Positions 1 to 9,177 are shown, counted from the first letter of the stretch. The stretch is DNA of 64,000 nt from an uncultured Collinsella sp. (GCA_958452935.1 CAUDVX010000005.1:15150-79149); one strand, 5' to 3'. Notes: generated by a model from the letters alone, not told the origin. A program made the numbers and translations.

Positions 1-997
1 GGTTGACCGTGGCGGCGTTGACGGTGTCGCCGGCGGTCTTTTCCACGGGGATGGACTCGCCGGTGAGCGCACTCTCGTCCACGGCCGAGCTGCCCTCGAG
101 CACCACGCCATCGACGGGGATGGACTCGCCGGGGCGCACGCGCAGGACCTGGCCGGGAAGGATGCTGTCGACGTCGACGGTGGTTTCGGTACCGTCGTCG
201 GCAACGACGGTCGCGGTCTTGGGCGCCAGGTCGATGAGCGCCTCGATAGCGCCGCCGGTCTTGGACTTGCTGCGCGTCTCGAGGTATTTGCCCACGGTGA
301 CGAGCGACAGGATGGTGCCGGTGCTCTCAAAGTACAGGTTGTCCATGCTCGTCATCATGGCCTCGTGCACCTGACCTGCGGCCAGCTGGTCGGCCATGAT
401 GAACATAGCGTAGAGCGACCAGGCGATCGACGCGGTGGCGCCGACGGCGATGAGGGCGTCCATGGTGGGCGCGCCGTGCACGAGCGACTTGAAGCCGTTG
501 ATAAAGTATGCGTCGTTGACGTAGACGATGGGGATGAGCAAGACGAGCTCGGTGAGCGCCAACGTCATGCTGTGGGTGTGGTCCGTGAAGACGCTGGGCA
601 GCGGCCAGCCGAGCATGTGCCCCATGCCTATGTAGAACAGCGGGATGAGAAAGATGATTGAGACGATGAGTCGGGTGCGCATGGCGGAGGCGGTGGCCTC
701 CAGCTTTTTGGTAGGCGACTCCATATGGGTGGCACCGGACCTGGCTTGCGCGTTGCTGCTTGAGCTGGCGGCATCGGTACCCGTGCTGATGGGCGAGGCC
801 GAATAGCCCGCGCGGTCGACGGCGGTGCAGATATCGCCGGGGGAGACCTGCGCGGGGTCGTAGTCGACCATCATGGAACCGGCGAGCAGGTTGACCGCGA
901 CGCTTTGGACGCCGTCGAGCTTGCTCACGGCGCGGTCCACATGCGCCTGGCAAGCGGCGCACGTCATGCCGCCCACGTCGAACTTATCTTGAGCCAT
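1..997 (-). CDS. copA: Copper-translocating P-type ATPase (N-terminal part, leaves window)
   Basis: Exports Cu(I) across the cytoplasmic membrane at the expense of ATP. The visible 332 residues start with a heavy-metal-associated domain whose copper-binding GMTCAAC motif holds Cys13 and Cys16. A Ser/Ala-rich linker and a hydrophobic block of four predicted membrane helices (from about residue 105) follow. The actuator domain ends at the window edge with the dephosphorylation motif TGES at about 312-315. The phosphorylation (DKTGT), ATP-binding and CPC metal-site regions lie outside the window, so copper specificity rests on the single CxxC HMA domain and on the CsoR-like operator upstream. 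The ATG at 997 is chosen because AAAGGAG lies just before it. Confidence 0.93.
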   Translation of the reverse strand, partial: MAQDKFDVGGMTCAACQAHVDRAVSKLDGVQSVAVNLLAGSMMVDYDPAQVSPGDICTAVDRAGYSASPISTGTDAASSSSNAQARSGATHMESPTKKLEATASAMRTRLIVSIIFLIPLFYIGMGHMLGWPLPSVFTDHTHSMTLALTELVLLIPIVYVNDAYFINGFKSLVHGAPTMDALIAVGATASIAWSLYAMFIMADQLAAGQVHEAMMTSMDNLYFESTGTILSLVTVGKYLETRSKSKTGGAIEALIDLAPKTATVVADDGTETTVDVDSILPGQVLRVRPGESIPVDGVVLEGSSAVDESALTGESIPVEKTAGDTVNAATVN

Positions 998-1044
998 GGC
1001 TTCTCCTTTCTGTAGTTCGGTGTTTGAATTGTTAACCTGCCGAT

Positions 1045-1075
1045 ACTATACACCCATACCCCCTGGGGGTGTCCA
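1045..1075 (-). promoter_or_regulatory. Candidate promoter of the copper ATPase gene
   Basis: On the minus strand TGGACA (1070-1075) and TATAGT (1045-1050) are separated by 19 bases, and the GC-rich palindrome at 1058-1070 sits inside the spacer. A 19-base spacer is longer than usual and could make the promoter depend on a regulator. Inferred from sequence only. Confidence 0.5.
1058..1070. promoter_or_regulatory. CsoR-like copper operator
   Basis: ACCCCCTGGGGGT is a perfect 13-base palindrome around one central T, inside the promoter of the copper ATPase gene. CsoR-family copper repressors are known to bind G/C-tract palindromes of this kind. No csoR gene is seen in the window. Confidence 0.55.
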
Positions 1076-1120
1076 GTACAGAAAGAAATGTATGACATTT
1101 CGATACAGATGAGGGTGGCT

Positions 1121-1144
1121 GCCGGGTTGGTGCACCATCCCGGC
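1121..1144. repeat. Palindromic hairpin between the copper ATPase and the first kinase gene
   Basis: GCCGGG, a ten-base self-complementary core TGGTGCACCA, and CCCGGC form a 24-base near-perfect palindrome. No T-run follows on either strand, so an ordinary terminator is not well supported. It lies 7 bases before the repeat array that starts at 1151. A smaller palindrome, GAAATG-n5-CATTTC, lies at 1085-1101. Confidence 0.5.
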
Positions 1145-1150
1145 CCTTCG

Positions 1151-1285
1151 TCTCGATCTGTAACATCTGGCTCCAGTTTTGCCGAGTTACTGTTATAGAT
1201 TGAGACAAACCGTCCGACGATGACTCAATATCTCGATCTGTAACATGTAGACTCGATTTTCCTGAGTAACTGTTACAGATCGAGA
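1151..1285. repeat. Two copies of the 55-bp palindromic repeat (array 1)
   Basis: Units at 1151-1205 and 1231-1285. Each has 15-base arms TCTCGATCTGTAACA and TGTTACAGATCGAGA around a 25-base centre that is partly conserved (core TTTTGCC or TTTTCC, then GAGTAAC). The second unit has perfect arms. The units are 80 bases apart, with a unique 25-base spacer. The same unit occurs in the arrays at 28132 and 29914. Confidence 0.9.
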
Positions 1286-1326
1286 TAAACGCCGGGGCCG
1301 GAAGCCCTGCCGCAGTCCACCGCCCT

Positions 1327-3427
1327 CTAGATACAGAATCCAGGAATCACGCAGGTCCGCTTGTTGGGCTTGCTCGCAGGCGTGGCGTACGTAAAGACGT
1401 CGCCGTCGTGCCCCACTCGGTTCATGTAGAGCGTGCCTTCGCTCTCCGATGTGTCGGGGCTCGCCGTTCGTTCCCACCAACAGGCGTCCTTGCCCTTCCA
1501 CTGGCGAACCAACGTCTCGTTCGTGGTATACGGACTTACCTTGAGCTCGCGGAAGAGCTGATGCTCCTTGCCCTCGCCGTTATAGATGTCGGCCAGGTAG
1601 TGAAAGTCCTCGGTAAATGACTCGGGCGGCTGCACTCCACACAGCTCGACCATGGCGGGAAGCCAAAGGGTCGCGGGCAGCTCGCTCAGACACGATGCGC
1701 TTCTGGCGGCGCCAACGTTATTCGAGATCTTTTTGACAGATTTGATGAGTGCGCGCAGCTCGTTGGGCAGCAGCTTAAGGCCGTCGCCGTCGAGCCATTC
1801 CCGCAGCTCGCAATCTGCCCAGCCGGCGCTCAACGGTTGGGCCGCGGCGTCGCGTTCGGCAATGCCGGCATCGAACATAAACGTCAGTCCGGCCTTGCCC
1901 GTCCCGTCCAGAAGCTCGTCGTGGCGGATGCCCACAAGCTGTGCGCCGACTTCCAGCCCGTTGGTGAGCTTCACGCGTTTGGTGCACGGATAGGGGATAT
2001 GCCCATCAGCGTCGAGCAGGTGATAGCGCTTTGCGATCTCGCGCGCCTCATTACGCGTCTCTGCAGCCTTGATCTTAAGCGAAATCTCCTGCAGCTGATC
2101 CCAGGTGTAGTCGTCAAGGGAGCTGCGGATACCGTCGAGGTAGTCGGGAATGCCGAAGCCGTGAGTGGCGGCGCCAATGGCTCCGAGTCCTGCGACGACT
2201 GCGACGACGCCGCCGATAATAAACCGGCGGCGGGTCATGGCATCGCGGCGGGCCTGCTCCAAAAGCGCTCGGGCACGGTCACCGGCGACGTCGACCTTAA
2301 GGTGCGCGCCGGCATCGATGTTGATGGGCTGGTTGGAGAGACCCGGCGTGCTTACGGCCGATTCGCCATGGTCGGGAGCGAAAGCCAATAGACCCTCGTA
2401 GAACTCGCGCTCGCTGGGGCGCGATGCCTGGTCGGTCACGAGGCAGGACATGATGAGGTCGGCAAACGCCTGGTCGTCACCCTTGTGGGCGACGAGCGGC
2501 TCGGGCTCGTTTTGCGTTTTGAGCAGATAGTACGAGCTGACTTCATGCGCTTGGTGCCTGGCCGCCCTAAAGGGGGGTGTGACCGCTGTAGAGCTCGTAG
2601 AGAATGCTCGCGATGGCGTACACGTCGACGGAGGGAGAGCGACGCAGCTCGGCAATGTTGGGGATATCGCGAGTGAGCATTTCGGGCGCGGCGTATGCCG
2701 GCGTGGCATAGCGCCAAATGTCGGCGCGCTGCGTGAGCGTGTCGCTGCCCAGGGCCGGGACCGAGGAACCCATATCGACCAGACACGGCTTAAACGCCAG
2801 AGCCTGCACCTGCTCTTCGATGCCAAGCTCGTTGGTGCGGAACATGATGTTCGCAGGCGACAGGTCGCGGTGTACAAGCGGCGTCTCGAGGTTTTGGGTC
2901 GACAGCAGCGTGCCCAGGACAGCGCAGCCTACCGATGCGGTGGCGGCACAAGTCACGCCCTCGCCATCGTGCGGCAGCATGCTGGCTGCTTTGTCGAGCG
3001 ACGTACCCTCGATCCACTCCATAAGGATAAGCGGTTCGCCCTGGCACGTGCCATAGCCGTAGACGTGGGGAAAACCACGCAAGTGTGACACGCGGCAGAG
3101 GTTTCGGTATTCCTCAAAAAGCGCGGCGGTGTTTGCCAGATGCATGGCGGATTCGTCTGCCGTACGCGACGGGGTATTGGTTCCCAGCGCACGCATGAGC
3201 GTGTTGTCCGCGAGCACTTTGACGGCGAATCGCTCGTTTGAGGTGTTATGCGCCTGCAGCACAAGGCCCGTGTTGCCATGCGAAGAGCGGTCGGCTTTGA
3301 CGATGAGCGTCATAAAGCGGCGTTTGGCGAGCTCCTCGTCGGCGGGATTGACGGGGGCGGCGGTATCGAACGACTCGAGCTGAAAGAGGACCGTCGTCGA
3401 ATCGGACTGCGGAGTGGTATCTGCCAT
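1327..3427 (-). CDS. Membrane Ser/Thr protein kinase with extracellular DUF6273-like domain; frame broken at a C6 run
   Basis: The first 286 codons (3427 down to 2570) encode a kinase domain: GNTG loop near 51-54, Lys70, HRD 186-188 (HRDLSPAN, Ser replacing the usual Lys), DMG 218-220, APE 247-249, ending YSGHTPL then stop. The rest of the kinase lobe, a membrane helix (after RRRF) and an extracellular domain with LREWLDG and a C-terminal VIPGF resembling DUF6273 continue one frame away, from 2570 to 1327. The join lies at six C's (2572-2577); with one C fewer the frame reads GHTPFRAARHQ, matching GHTPFNLQALG in the kinase at 4629-7256. Sequencing error, phase variation, programmed slippage or decay are all possible. 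The ATG at 3427 follows AAGGTAAGG, and residues 11-15 are TTVLF. Two short reading frames rather than one may be annotated elsewhere. Confidence 0.75.
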
Positions 3428-3485
3428 GGTGACCTTACCTTGTGGTGTCGCGGGCGCGGGCGCACCGCTTCTTACCAAATAGACG

Positions 3486-3521
3486 TTGTGCCCGGTACGC
3501 CACGTACGGCGCCGGGCACAA
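3486..3521. terminator. Hairpin between an FHA gene and the kinase gene
   Basis: TTGTGCCCGG (3486-3495) and CCGGGCACAA (3512-3521) form a 10-base perfect stem just after the stop of the minus-strand FHA gene and about 60 bases before the next start. The run after the stem is only weakly T-rich, so it may attenuate rather than fully terminate. Confidence 0.45.
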
Positions 3522-3523
3522 TG

Positions 3524-4486
3524 CTAAATTGCGAGTTTCATAACCAAAAAACGGGTCGTGGCACCCAAACAAATAGTGTCGCTGTGCCACAGAGGAACGG
3601 GCGGGTATTCGACGCCGGGTCTGCGTGTATGGCGCGGCGGCTCGACCACGTGCTGGGACATATCCGCGCCCGAGATGAGCACGGTACCGTTGGTGGAACC
3701 CAGGCCCTGCACGTACCAGTAGCCGTCCTTGGCAAAAACGCGTGCATGTCGGCGTGAAACATCGCGGTCGACATCGGTGATGGCGCCGGTGCCCGTGGCG
3801 AGCGAACCGATTATGGTGCCGCCCTCGCCCTCGTTGAGCGGGTACAGCGGAGGCTTGGCGGCGTTACCCACAATGCGGATAAGGCCCAGGCGCTCGGCAT
3901 GCTTGACCTCGGGTTCGACGGCGGCGGTAAAGCCTTCGCCTACGCTGAGCTCGGTGGTGGAGAAGTGCCCGCCCATCTTGTCGGCGATGAGCGTCTCGGT
4001 CACCTGTACGGCGGCTTGGGGGTCGCACAGGCAACCGCACGCCACAAACAACGTGACCAGCGGTAGTGCACAATCGGCGGCCGTGGTGCCGGGCGCGGAG
4101 ATGCGATCGCAGGCGTTGCGGTAGATGCGGTCGTCGAGTCCATAGGCGCTCAGCGACTCGCGCATGGCGTCGGCAGCCTCGCCGCTATAGTGCTCTGCCA
4201 CCATGGCGCGAGCCATCTCGCTGCCACCGAGGTTGGAGATCAGACGAGCGGTGATGTTTTGGGCCGTCTGGGTAATATCGGCAAACAGCTCGGGGCGCGG
4301 ACGCTCGACGGGGGCGTGAACAACCTCGCGCGATAGGAACGTTCGCTCGTCCACACGGTCGCGCGGTGCTTTGCCACCGGCCATAGGGGTGGAGCGCAGC
4401 AGCATCCAAGCGGTATCACGATTGGTGATTCCGCCGAACTTGCGCAGATCGTCGAACATGACGGAGCGCGGTGTCTCTCGATCCAT
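3524..4486 (-). CDS. FHA-domain protein
   Basis: About 320 residues. The C-terminal 100 residues form an FHA phospho-threonine-binding domain: GTIIGS, then SRRHARVF, then GLGSTNGTVL, the conserved Gly, Ser-Arg-His and Asn-Gly positions that contact the phosphopeptide. The N-terminal two thirds is an uncharacterised, mostly helical, Ala-rich region with no predicted membrane segment, so it should be cytoplasmic. The protein at 10433-11434 has the same layout. It is encoded between two kinases on the same strand, fitting a reader of their phosphorylated targets. The ATG at 4486 is preceded by AAGGAGGGG; a longer frame upstream lacks a ribosome site. Confidence 0.85.
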   Translation of the reverse strand: MDRETPRSVMFDDLRKFGGITNRDTAWMLLRSTPMAGGKAPRDRVDERTFLSREVVHAPVERPRPELFADITQTAQNITARLISNLGGSEMARAMVAEHYSGEAADAMRESLSAYGLDDRIYRNACDRISAPGTTAADCALPLVTLFVACGCLCDPQAAVQVTETLIADKMGGHFSTTELSVGEGFTAAVEPEVKHAERLGLIRIVGNAAKPPLYPLNEGEGGTIIGSLATGTGAITDVDRDVSRRHARVFAKDGYWYVQGLGSTNGTVLISGADMSQHVVEPPRHTRRPGVEYPPVPLWHSDTICLGATTRFLVMKLAI

Positions 4487-4628
4487 TGGTCCCCTCCTTG
4501 CGGTCGCAGCACGCAGACCGAACTTGCATGCAGTTTGACAGTTCAATCTACTATATCCGATTGGGCGGACTAAAACATGCACGTCAACGCCGTCTTTACA
4601 TTGCTATAAACGGGCTGGGGCGCTGGCG

Positions 4629-7256
4629 CTAGATAATCGCGTCGAATTTGGGCATAACGCGCCAGTCGCCGGCGTCGTCGAGCACGCCCCATTTGCCGCT
4701 TTCGTTGTCCTGTACAGGCAAAAAGACGTCGGACGAGGTATAGAAGATGTCGCCCATGGCACGGAACTTGGGCTCGACTTGCCAAGCGCCGCTCACCGTC
4801 GAGCAGCCCCAAAGGCCGGTCGCCTGGTCCTTGACGGGCGCCCAGCCGTTGGCGAACTCGCGCGCCTCGGCAAAGGTGGCAGAGAATGCGCGCGTACCGT
4901 CGGGCAGAATATAGCCCCACGAGCCGTCGTCGAACTGTACGGCGGCGCGGTTGCTGGCAAAGCGGCGTGCGGATTTAAACTGCGGCTCGATTTTCCACTG
5001 TCCATAGCCGTTGATGTAGCCCCAGGTGGTGCCATCCTGCGTCGCTGGCCCCAGGCCGTTTGCCGAATCCCAACCGCCCAGGCCCCTAAAGGTCGGCGGC
5101 ACGTCGTTGCGCTTGCCGGTCTTGATGTAGATGTAGCCCCAGCTGTCCTCTTCGTTGCTGGAGCGGTAGGGGACAAAGTTGCCCAGCACCATATCGCCCA
5201 TGGCGTAGTACTTGGCCTCGACGATCCACTTGCCCTGACGGTTAAGCACGCCCCAAAAGCTGGTCTGCGCATCTTGGGCGACAGCGCCGTAGTCGTTGAA
5301 GGGCCGGGTGTCCGAGAACTGCGGCTCGATGGCCCAATTGCCGTCTTGGTCGATATAGCCCCACATGCCGGTGGCGGAATCGAGCGCGGCGGCAAGCCCG
5401 GCGCCGTAAAGCCGCATGTCACTGTAAGTCGGTTTGACCTTCCAGGCGCCGGTGTCGTCAATCAGACCCCACTTGCCGTCGCTTTGGGCGGCATAGCGCA
5501 TCTCCACGCTGATGGTGTTGGACGACGTTGCGGAGGTGTCGGAGCTGTCCGAAGCGTCGGAGTCGCTGTCTTTTTTGCTTTTGGACGAGCTGTCGTCGCT
5601 TTTGGCGTCTGCCGCAACCGCGGTGTCATTGCCGTTGTGTAGGTTCCGCGACAGCAAATAGGCGCCGCCACCGACAAGTGCCGTAAAGGCGAGGCCCCCC
5701 GCTGCGAGAAAAGCGCGGCGCGAGACGGACATTGCCGCCGCGGCCGTCGTGGTGGCTGCGGACGCTGTCGAGGAAAGGCCGGCAGGGGCGCCGACACCAG
5801 CGGAGCCAGCGGATGCAGAAGGTCCTGCCGCTGCGCCGCCAAAGATCGCGTTTTGTGCGACGGGTGCGGCGGTGCCTGCCGCGGGCGTCGCGGGTGCGTG
5901 CATACTCGGCGTTGCGGACGTTGCCGGGGCGGCGGGCACGGACGCGGCGGCCGACACGGCGGCATCGGCGCCATAGGCAGCCCGGGGCGCCTCGAGCACA
6001 ACCGGTACGGGCAGGTAGGATGCACGGTCCCGATGTCCGTGGTCCAACGGGGCATCTTCGGCGGCGGCATCAGGCGCGGCCGCAAACGGGTCAACCGGAG
6101 CGGCAGCGTCGCTGTCGTCCAGCGGAAACATGACCGGCTGTGCGGTGTCGAACGTAGCCGGCACGGGCTCATCGACGCTTGTCCCCGGGCCGATATAGGT
6201 CGTCTGGGCGTCCATGACTCTGCTGCCCCAGACCGGCTCGGGCGTGGGCCAATCGCCCAGTTCGCTCGATTGCCAACGGCGCAGCAGGTCGAGCATCTGC
6301 TCGACGGAGGGACGCCGCTCCTGATCGACGGCGAGTCCCGCCACGATAATGCTGACGAGCGCCTCGTCGGCGGCGGTACGGGCCTGCGGTATCTCAAAGG
6401 CAGTTTCGGTTTTGACGCGGTAGGGCGATGCGGTGCCTAGCGCCTGCAGGTTAAACGGAGTGTGTCCGCAGTACAGCTCGTAGAGCACGCTCGAGAGCGC
6501 GTAGATGTCGACCGTGGGGCTCAGACGCCTGGTCTCGATGCCCGCGATATCGTGGGTGAGCATCTCGGGCGGCGCATACTCGGGTGTGCCGCCGCGCCAG
6601 ACGTCGGCGCGCACGGTAAAGGTGGGGTCGATGGGATTGAGCGCCGTCGAACTGCCAAAGTCGATGAGGCGGATGTCGAAGTCGAGCGTCGCGATCTGGT
6701 CTTGGAGCGAACGCTCGCTCGTGGCGACCATGATATTGCGCGGCGAGATGTCGCGGTGCGCAACGCCCGTGTCCAGGTGACGTACGTTATTGAGAATGGA
6801 GAGCACGGCAACACCGATGGCCGCTACCGCGTCGCCGCGTACGCCGCCGTCTTCGTGGGGGAGCTGCGGGGTGATGTGCTTGAGCGTGGAGCCCTCGACC
6901 CATTCCATAACGATGAGCGGCTCGCCGTTGCTGGTGCCGTAGCCGTATACGCGTGGAAAGCCCTTAAGGTGCGAGACGGTGAGCTGGTTGCGATATTCCT
7001 CGAACAGCACGGCGCGCATGCCGGCGGCGATGCGCTCGTCCGTGGTGTCGTTCACGTGCAGGCGCTTGATGGCAAAGATCTCGCCGGCGGTGTTGGTGGC
7101 ACGCTGGACTACGCCCGTGCCGCCTTGGCCGGCCTCGCTTTGGACGAGGAACATCGAGAAGCGGCGGCGCGATTCGTCGCGCTTGGCGGGATCAAAGGCA
7201 ACCGCGGGCTCAAACGTGTCGAGCACGATGAGCTCCTGCTGTCCTTGATTGTCCAT
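4629..7256 (-). CDS. Membrane Ser/Thr protein kinase with extracellular WG-repeat domain
   Basis: 875 residues. Kinase domain about 30-350: GQGGTG loop 43-48, Lys64, HRDISPRN with Asp169 and Asn174, DFG 199-201, PPEM near 229. As in the kinase at 1327-3427, the Lys after HRD is replaced by Ser. A long Ala/Pro/Ser-rich linker (about 380-505) leads to one membrane helix (about 517-538, after SRRAF), a Ser/Asp/Lys tract, and about six WG repeats (582-875; units such as KWGLIDDTGAWKV, MWGYIDQDGNW). Topology: kinase inside, WG domain outside, suggesting a receptor kinase sensing a wall or external ligand. WG repeats are known in bacterial surface and periplasmic proteins, but their ligands are poorly defined. 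The ATG at 7256 follows AAGGGGG. Confidence 0.9.
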   Translation of the reverse strand: MDNQGQQELIVLDTFEPAVAFDPAKRDESRRRFSMFLVQSEAGQGGTGVVQRATNTAGEIFAIKRLHVNDTTDERIAAGMRAVLFEEYRNQLTVSHLKGFPRVYGYGTSNGEPLIVMEWVEGSTLKHITPQLPHEDGGVRGDAVAAIGVAVLSILNNVRHLDTGVAHRDISPRNIMVATSERSLQDQIATLDFDIRLIDFGSSTALNPIDPTFTVRADVWRGGTPEYAPPEMLTHDIAGIETRRLSPTVDIYALSSVLYELYCGHTPFNLQALGTASPYRVKTETAFEIPQARTAADEALVSIIVAGLAVDQERRPSVEQMLDLLRRWQSSELGDWPTPEPVWGSRVMDAQTTYIGPGTSVDEPVPATFDTAQPVMFPLDDSDAAAPVDPFAAAPDAAAEDAPLDHGHRDRASYLPVPVVLEAPRAAYGADAAVSAAASVPAAPATSATPSMHAPATPAAGTAAPVAQNAIFGGAAAGPSASAGSAGVGAPAGLSSTASAATTTAAAAMSVSRRAFLAAGGLAFTALVGGGAYLLSRNLHNGNDTAVAADAKSDDSSSKSKKDSDSDASDSSDTSATSSNTISVEMRYAAQSDGKWGLIDDTGAWKVKPTYSDMRLYGAGLAAALDSATGMWGYIDQDGNWAIEPQFSDTRPFNDYGAVAQDAQTSFWGVLNRQGKWIVEAKYYAMGDMVLGNFVPYRSSNEEDSWGYIYIKTGKRNDVPPTFRGLGGWDSANGLGPATQDGTTWGYINGYGQWKIEPQFKSARRFASNRAAVQFDDGSWGYILPDGTRAFSATFAEAREFANGWAPVKDQATGLWGCSTVSGAWQVEPKFRAMGDIFYTSSDVFLPVQDNESGKWGVLDDAGDWRVMPKFDAII

Positions 7257-7433
7257 CTTCGCCCCCTTGGGTGTCGGTCGTGATGAGGCTCGGGCGGCGA
7301 CGGCACAATTGCCGTCCGCTTTCGCGCACAATGTCCAATAATATGGCTAGTTTCTCTCATTCGCGGTTGCGGCGCTGTTGAAAAACACCGTTTTGCGTGC
7401 AGATGTGCTGCCGCTGTGCGATGATGGGCGCAT

Positions 7434-7462
7434 TTGAGAGGGGCCCACCGCGCCCTTATACC
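7434..7462 (+). promoter_or_regulatory. Candidate promoter of the coiled-coil zinc-ribbon gene
   Basis: TTGAGA (7434-7439) and TATACC (7457-7462) are separated by 17 bases, 21 bases before the ATG at 7483. Unlike most plus-strand units of the island it has no exact TGTTGCGCAACA; a loose TGTT-n4-AACA lies near 7374. Confidence 0.5.
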
Positions 7463-7482
7463 TAGACGAGAAAGGACCCACC

Positions 7483-8016
7483 ATGGGTTTTCTTGATGAG
7501 ATGCAGGCATCGCTCGATCGTACGGCTGCGGATGCCAATCGTGCCCTGCAGGTTAACAGAATCAAGAGCCAGATGAATGACGCCCTTAAGCGCCGCCAGC
7601 AGCTTGCCGGCCAGCTGGGTGCCAGCCTGTACGAGGCGACCAAGGACAACGCCGAGCTGCGTCAGGGCCGCGAGGAGCTTTTTGACGGCATCGCCGCAAT
7701 CGACAACGAGCGTGCTCAGCTTCAGGCCCAGATCGACGAGCTCGAGCGCCAAGCGCAGGCAGCGGCCTATGCTTCTGCATTCATCGATTGTCCGTTTTGC
7801 CACAACCGTCTGCAGCAGTCCGTCATGTTTTGCTCGGGTTGCGGTAAGTCGATGGCCGAGATCCAGGCCGAGTTGGCTCGCCAGGCCCAGGCGGCTCCCG
7901 TGCCGGTCGATGCCCAGGTTGCTCCTGCCGATGGTGCGGCCGTATGCCCCGCGTGCGGCGCGCCCATCCAGGCGGGCCACGCCTTCTGCATGAATTGTGG
8001 CCACAAGTTGGCGTAA
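7483..8016 (+). CDS. Coiled-coil protein with two zinc ribbons
   Basis: 177 residues, no membrane helix. Residues 1-90 are a Gln/Glu/Arg-rich helix of coiled-coil type. Two zinc-ribbon modules follow: CPFC with CSGC (about 105-127) and CPAC with CMNC near the C terminus. Zinc ribbons of this short form mediate protein or nucleic-acid contacts; the partner is unknown. It opens the plus-strand half of the signalling island, divergent from the WG-repeat kinase gene. The start follows GAGAAAGGACCCACC. Confidence 0.85.
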   Translation: MGFLDEMQASLDRTAADANRALQVNRIKSQMNDALKRRQQLAGQLGASLYEATKDNAELRQGREELFDGIAAIDNERAQLQAQIDELERQAQAAAYASAFIDCPFCHNRLQQSVMFCSGCGKSMAEIQAELARQAQAAPVPVDAQVAPADGAAVCPACGAPIQAGHAFCMNCGHKLA

Positions 8017-8074
8017 TCGGCAGTGTCTGACCGTGGCTTAGACAGTCGGGGACGATACCTCAAAAACTTTTTCA

Positions 8075-8086
8075 TGTTGCGCAACA
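8075..8086. promoter_or_regulatory. TGTTGCGCAACA palindrome, site 1
   Basis: Exact 12-base palindrome 85 bases before the zinc-ribbon membrane gene at 8172. GAATAT begins 19 bases after it and could be the -10 element, so the palindrome would cover the -35 region. One of seven sites in the island. Confidence 0.75.
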
Positions 8087-8171
8087 AGTTTGCGCACTGA
8101 GCGGTGAATATGGTCGTGCGGGCCCCAAAGGTCCGCACGACTTGTTGTTTGACCCCAAGGAGGTACCCGAT

Positions 8172-9038
8172 ATGTTCTGTCCCGGTTGTGGCGCCAAGAT
8201 CGACGACGGCGCTCGTTTCTGCCCTGTTTGCGGCCAACAGATCCAGGCGGCGACCGCTGCCCCTGCGCGCGCGACCGCCCCGGCTCAGCCCGTATCTGCC
8301 GCCCAGCCCCAGCCCGGCCCCGCCTTTGCCGCGGCGCCTGCCGTGCACGCGGCGGCTCCCGTCTCTGTCGCGCAGCCGGCCCTGTCCATTACCCGCATCA
8401 TTCCCTGCGTGCTTGCGGTGGTCGCGATCGTCCTCTCCTTTATGCCGTGGTTTAACACCTCGCCCTGGGTGATGCAGGCCTCGAGCTACGCAAGCCAGGG
8501 CGCCAATTTCCTGAGCCAACTTGCCGGCCAGGACACCGACTATTCGTCGAGCCTGGGCTTTGACGAGAACTATAACGTCTGGAGCCTGGGCAAGGCCGGC
8601 GAGGTCGCCGTTACCTACCAGAGCATGTGCGACTCGGCGTCCGACCTCGCCAGCTCGCTGAGCGACTCCTACTACTACGATGACTATTCCGACTCGGGCC
8701 ACGGTCATGCTGTGAGCATCACGAATCCCAACTACGGCAAGGTTTCCTCCGGCGGCGTCTCCTTTATCTCGATGGCCGTTACCGCCTTTTGGGCCCTCGG
8801 CATGCTCGCCTCGATCGCCGGCATCGTGCTCTACCTTACCCAGGGCCTCAAGGTCGTGCTTCCCGCTGGCTGTGGTCTCATGGTGCTCTCGGTGCTGGCC
8901 TTTGAGCTGCTGTACGCCAACATGATGAGTGCTATTGGCTCTGCGGCGACCACCCCCATCTTTACGGCGCTGTTTGCCATTGCCGCCGCCGTGCTCACTT
9001 TTGTGCTGCACGAGCAGACCGCTCCGTCGGCTCACTAG
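8172..9038 (+). CDS. Zinc-ribbon integral membrane protein
   Basis: 288 residues. It begins with a zinc ribbon (MFCPGCG, then FCPVCGQQ), followed by an Ala/Pro linker to about residue 75. A membrane helix (IPCVLAVVAIVLSFMPWF) precedes an outside loop rich in Ser/Asp/Tyr; three more hydrophobic segments fill the last 110 residues. The protein at 23267-24169 has the same plan and is probably a paralog. Function unknown; the ribbon faces the cytoplasm, where the island kinases and FHA proteins are. The start has a perfect AAGGAGG. Confidence 0.85.
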   Translation: MFCPGCGAKIDDGARFCPVCGQQIQAATAAPARATAPAQPVSAAQPQPGPAFAAAPAVHAAAPVSVAQPALSITRIIPCVLAVVAIVLSFMPWFNTSPWVMQASSYASQGANFLSQLAGQDTDYSSSLGFDENYNVWSLGKAGEVAVTYQSMCDSASDLASSLSDSYYYDDYSDSGHGHAVSITNPNYGKVSSGGVSFISMAVTAFWALGMLASIAGIVLYLTQGLKVVLPAGCGLMVLSVLAFELLYANMMSAIGSAATTPIFTALFAIAAAVLTFVLHEQTAPSAH

Positions 9039-9075
9039 AAAACCGGCGCTCAACACGACCGATTCGTGACCCATG

Positions 9076-9110
9076 GCGGCCGAGGACAACATCCCCGGCC
9101 GCTTTTCTTT
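9076..9110 (+). terminator. Rho-independent terminator
   Basis: GCGGCCG (9076-9082) pairs with CGGCCGC (9096-9102) and is followed by TTTTCTTTTTC. It closes the zinc-ribbon membrane gene. Confidence 0.8.
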
Positions 9111-9165
9111 TTCGTCTTTACCGTCGCTCAGCAGGCAAAACAAAAAAATTTGCGATGAGAGGCAA

Positions 9166-9177
9166 TGTTGCGCAACA
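9166..9177. promoter_or_regulatory. TGTTGCGCAACA palindrome, site 2
   Basis: Exact 12-base palindrome followed by ACTTT, 58 bases before the kinase start at 9236. It would lie inside the gene if an upstream in-frame ATG at 9155 were used, which argues for the 9236 start. Confidence 0.75.
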
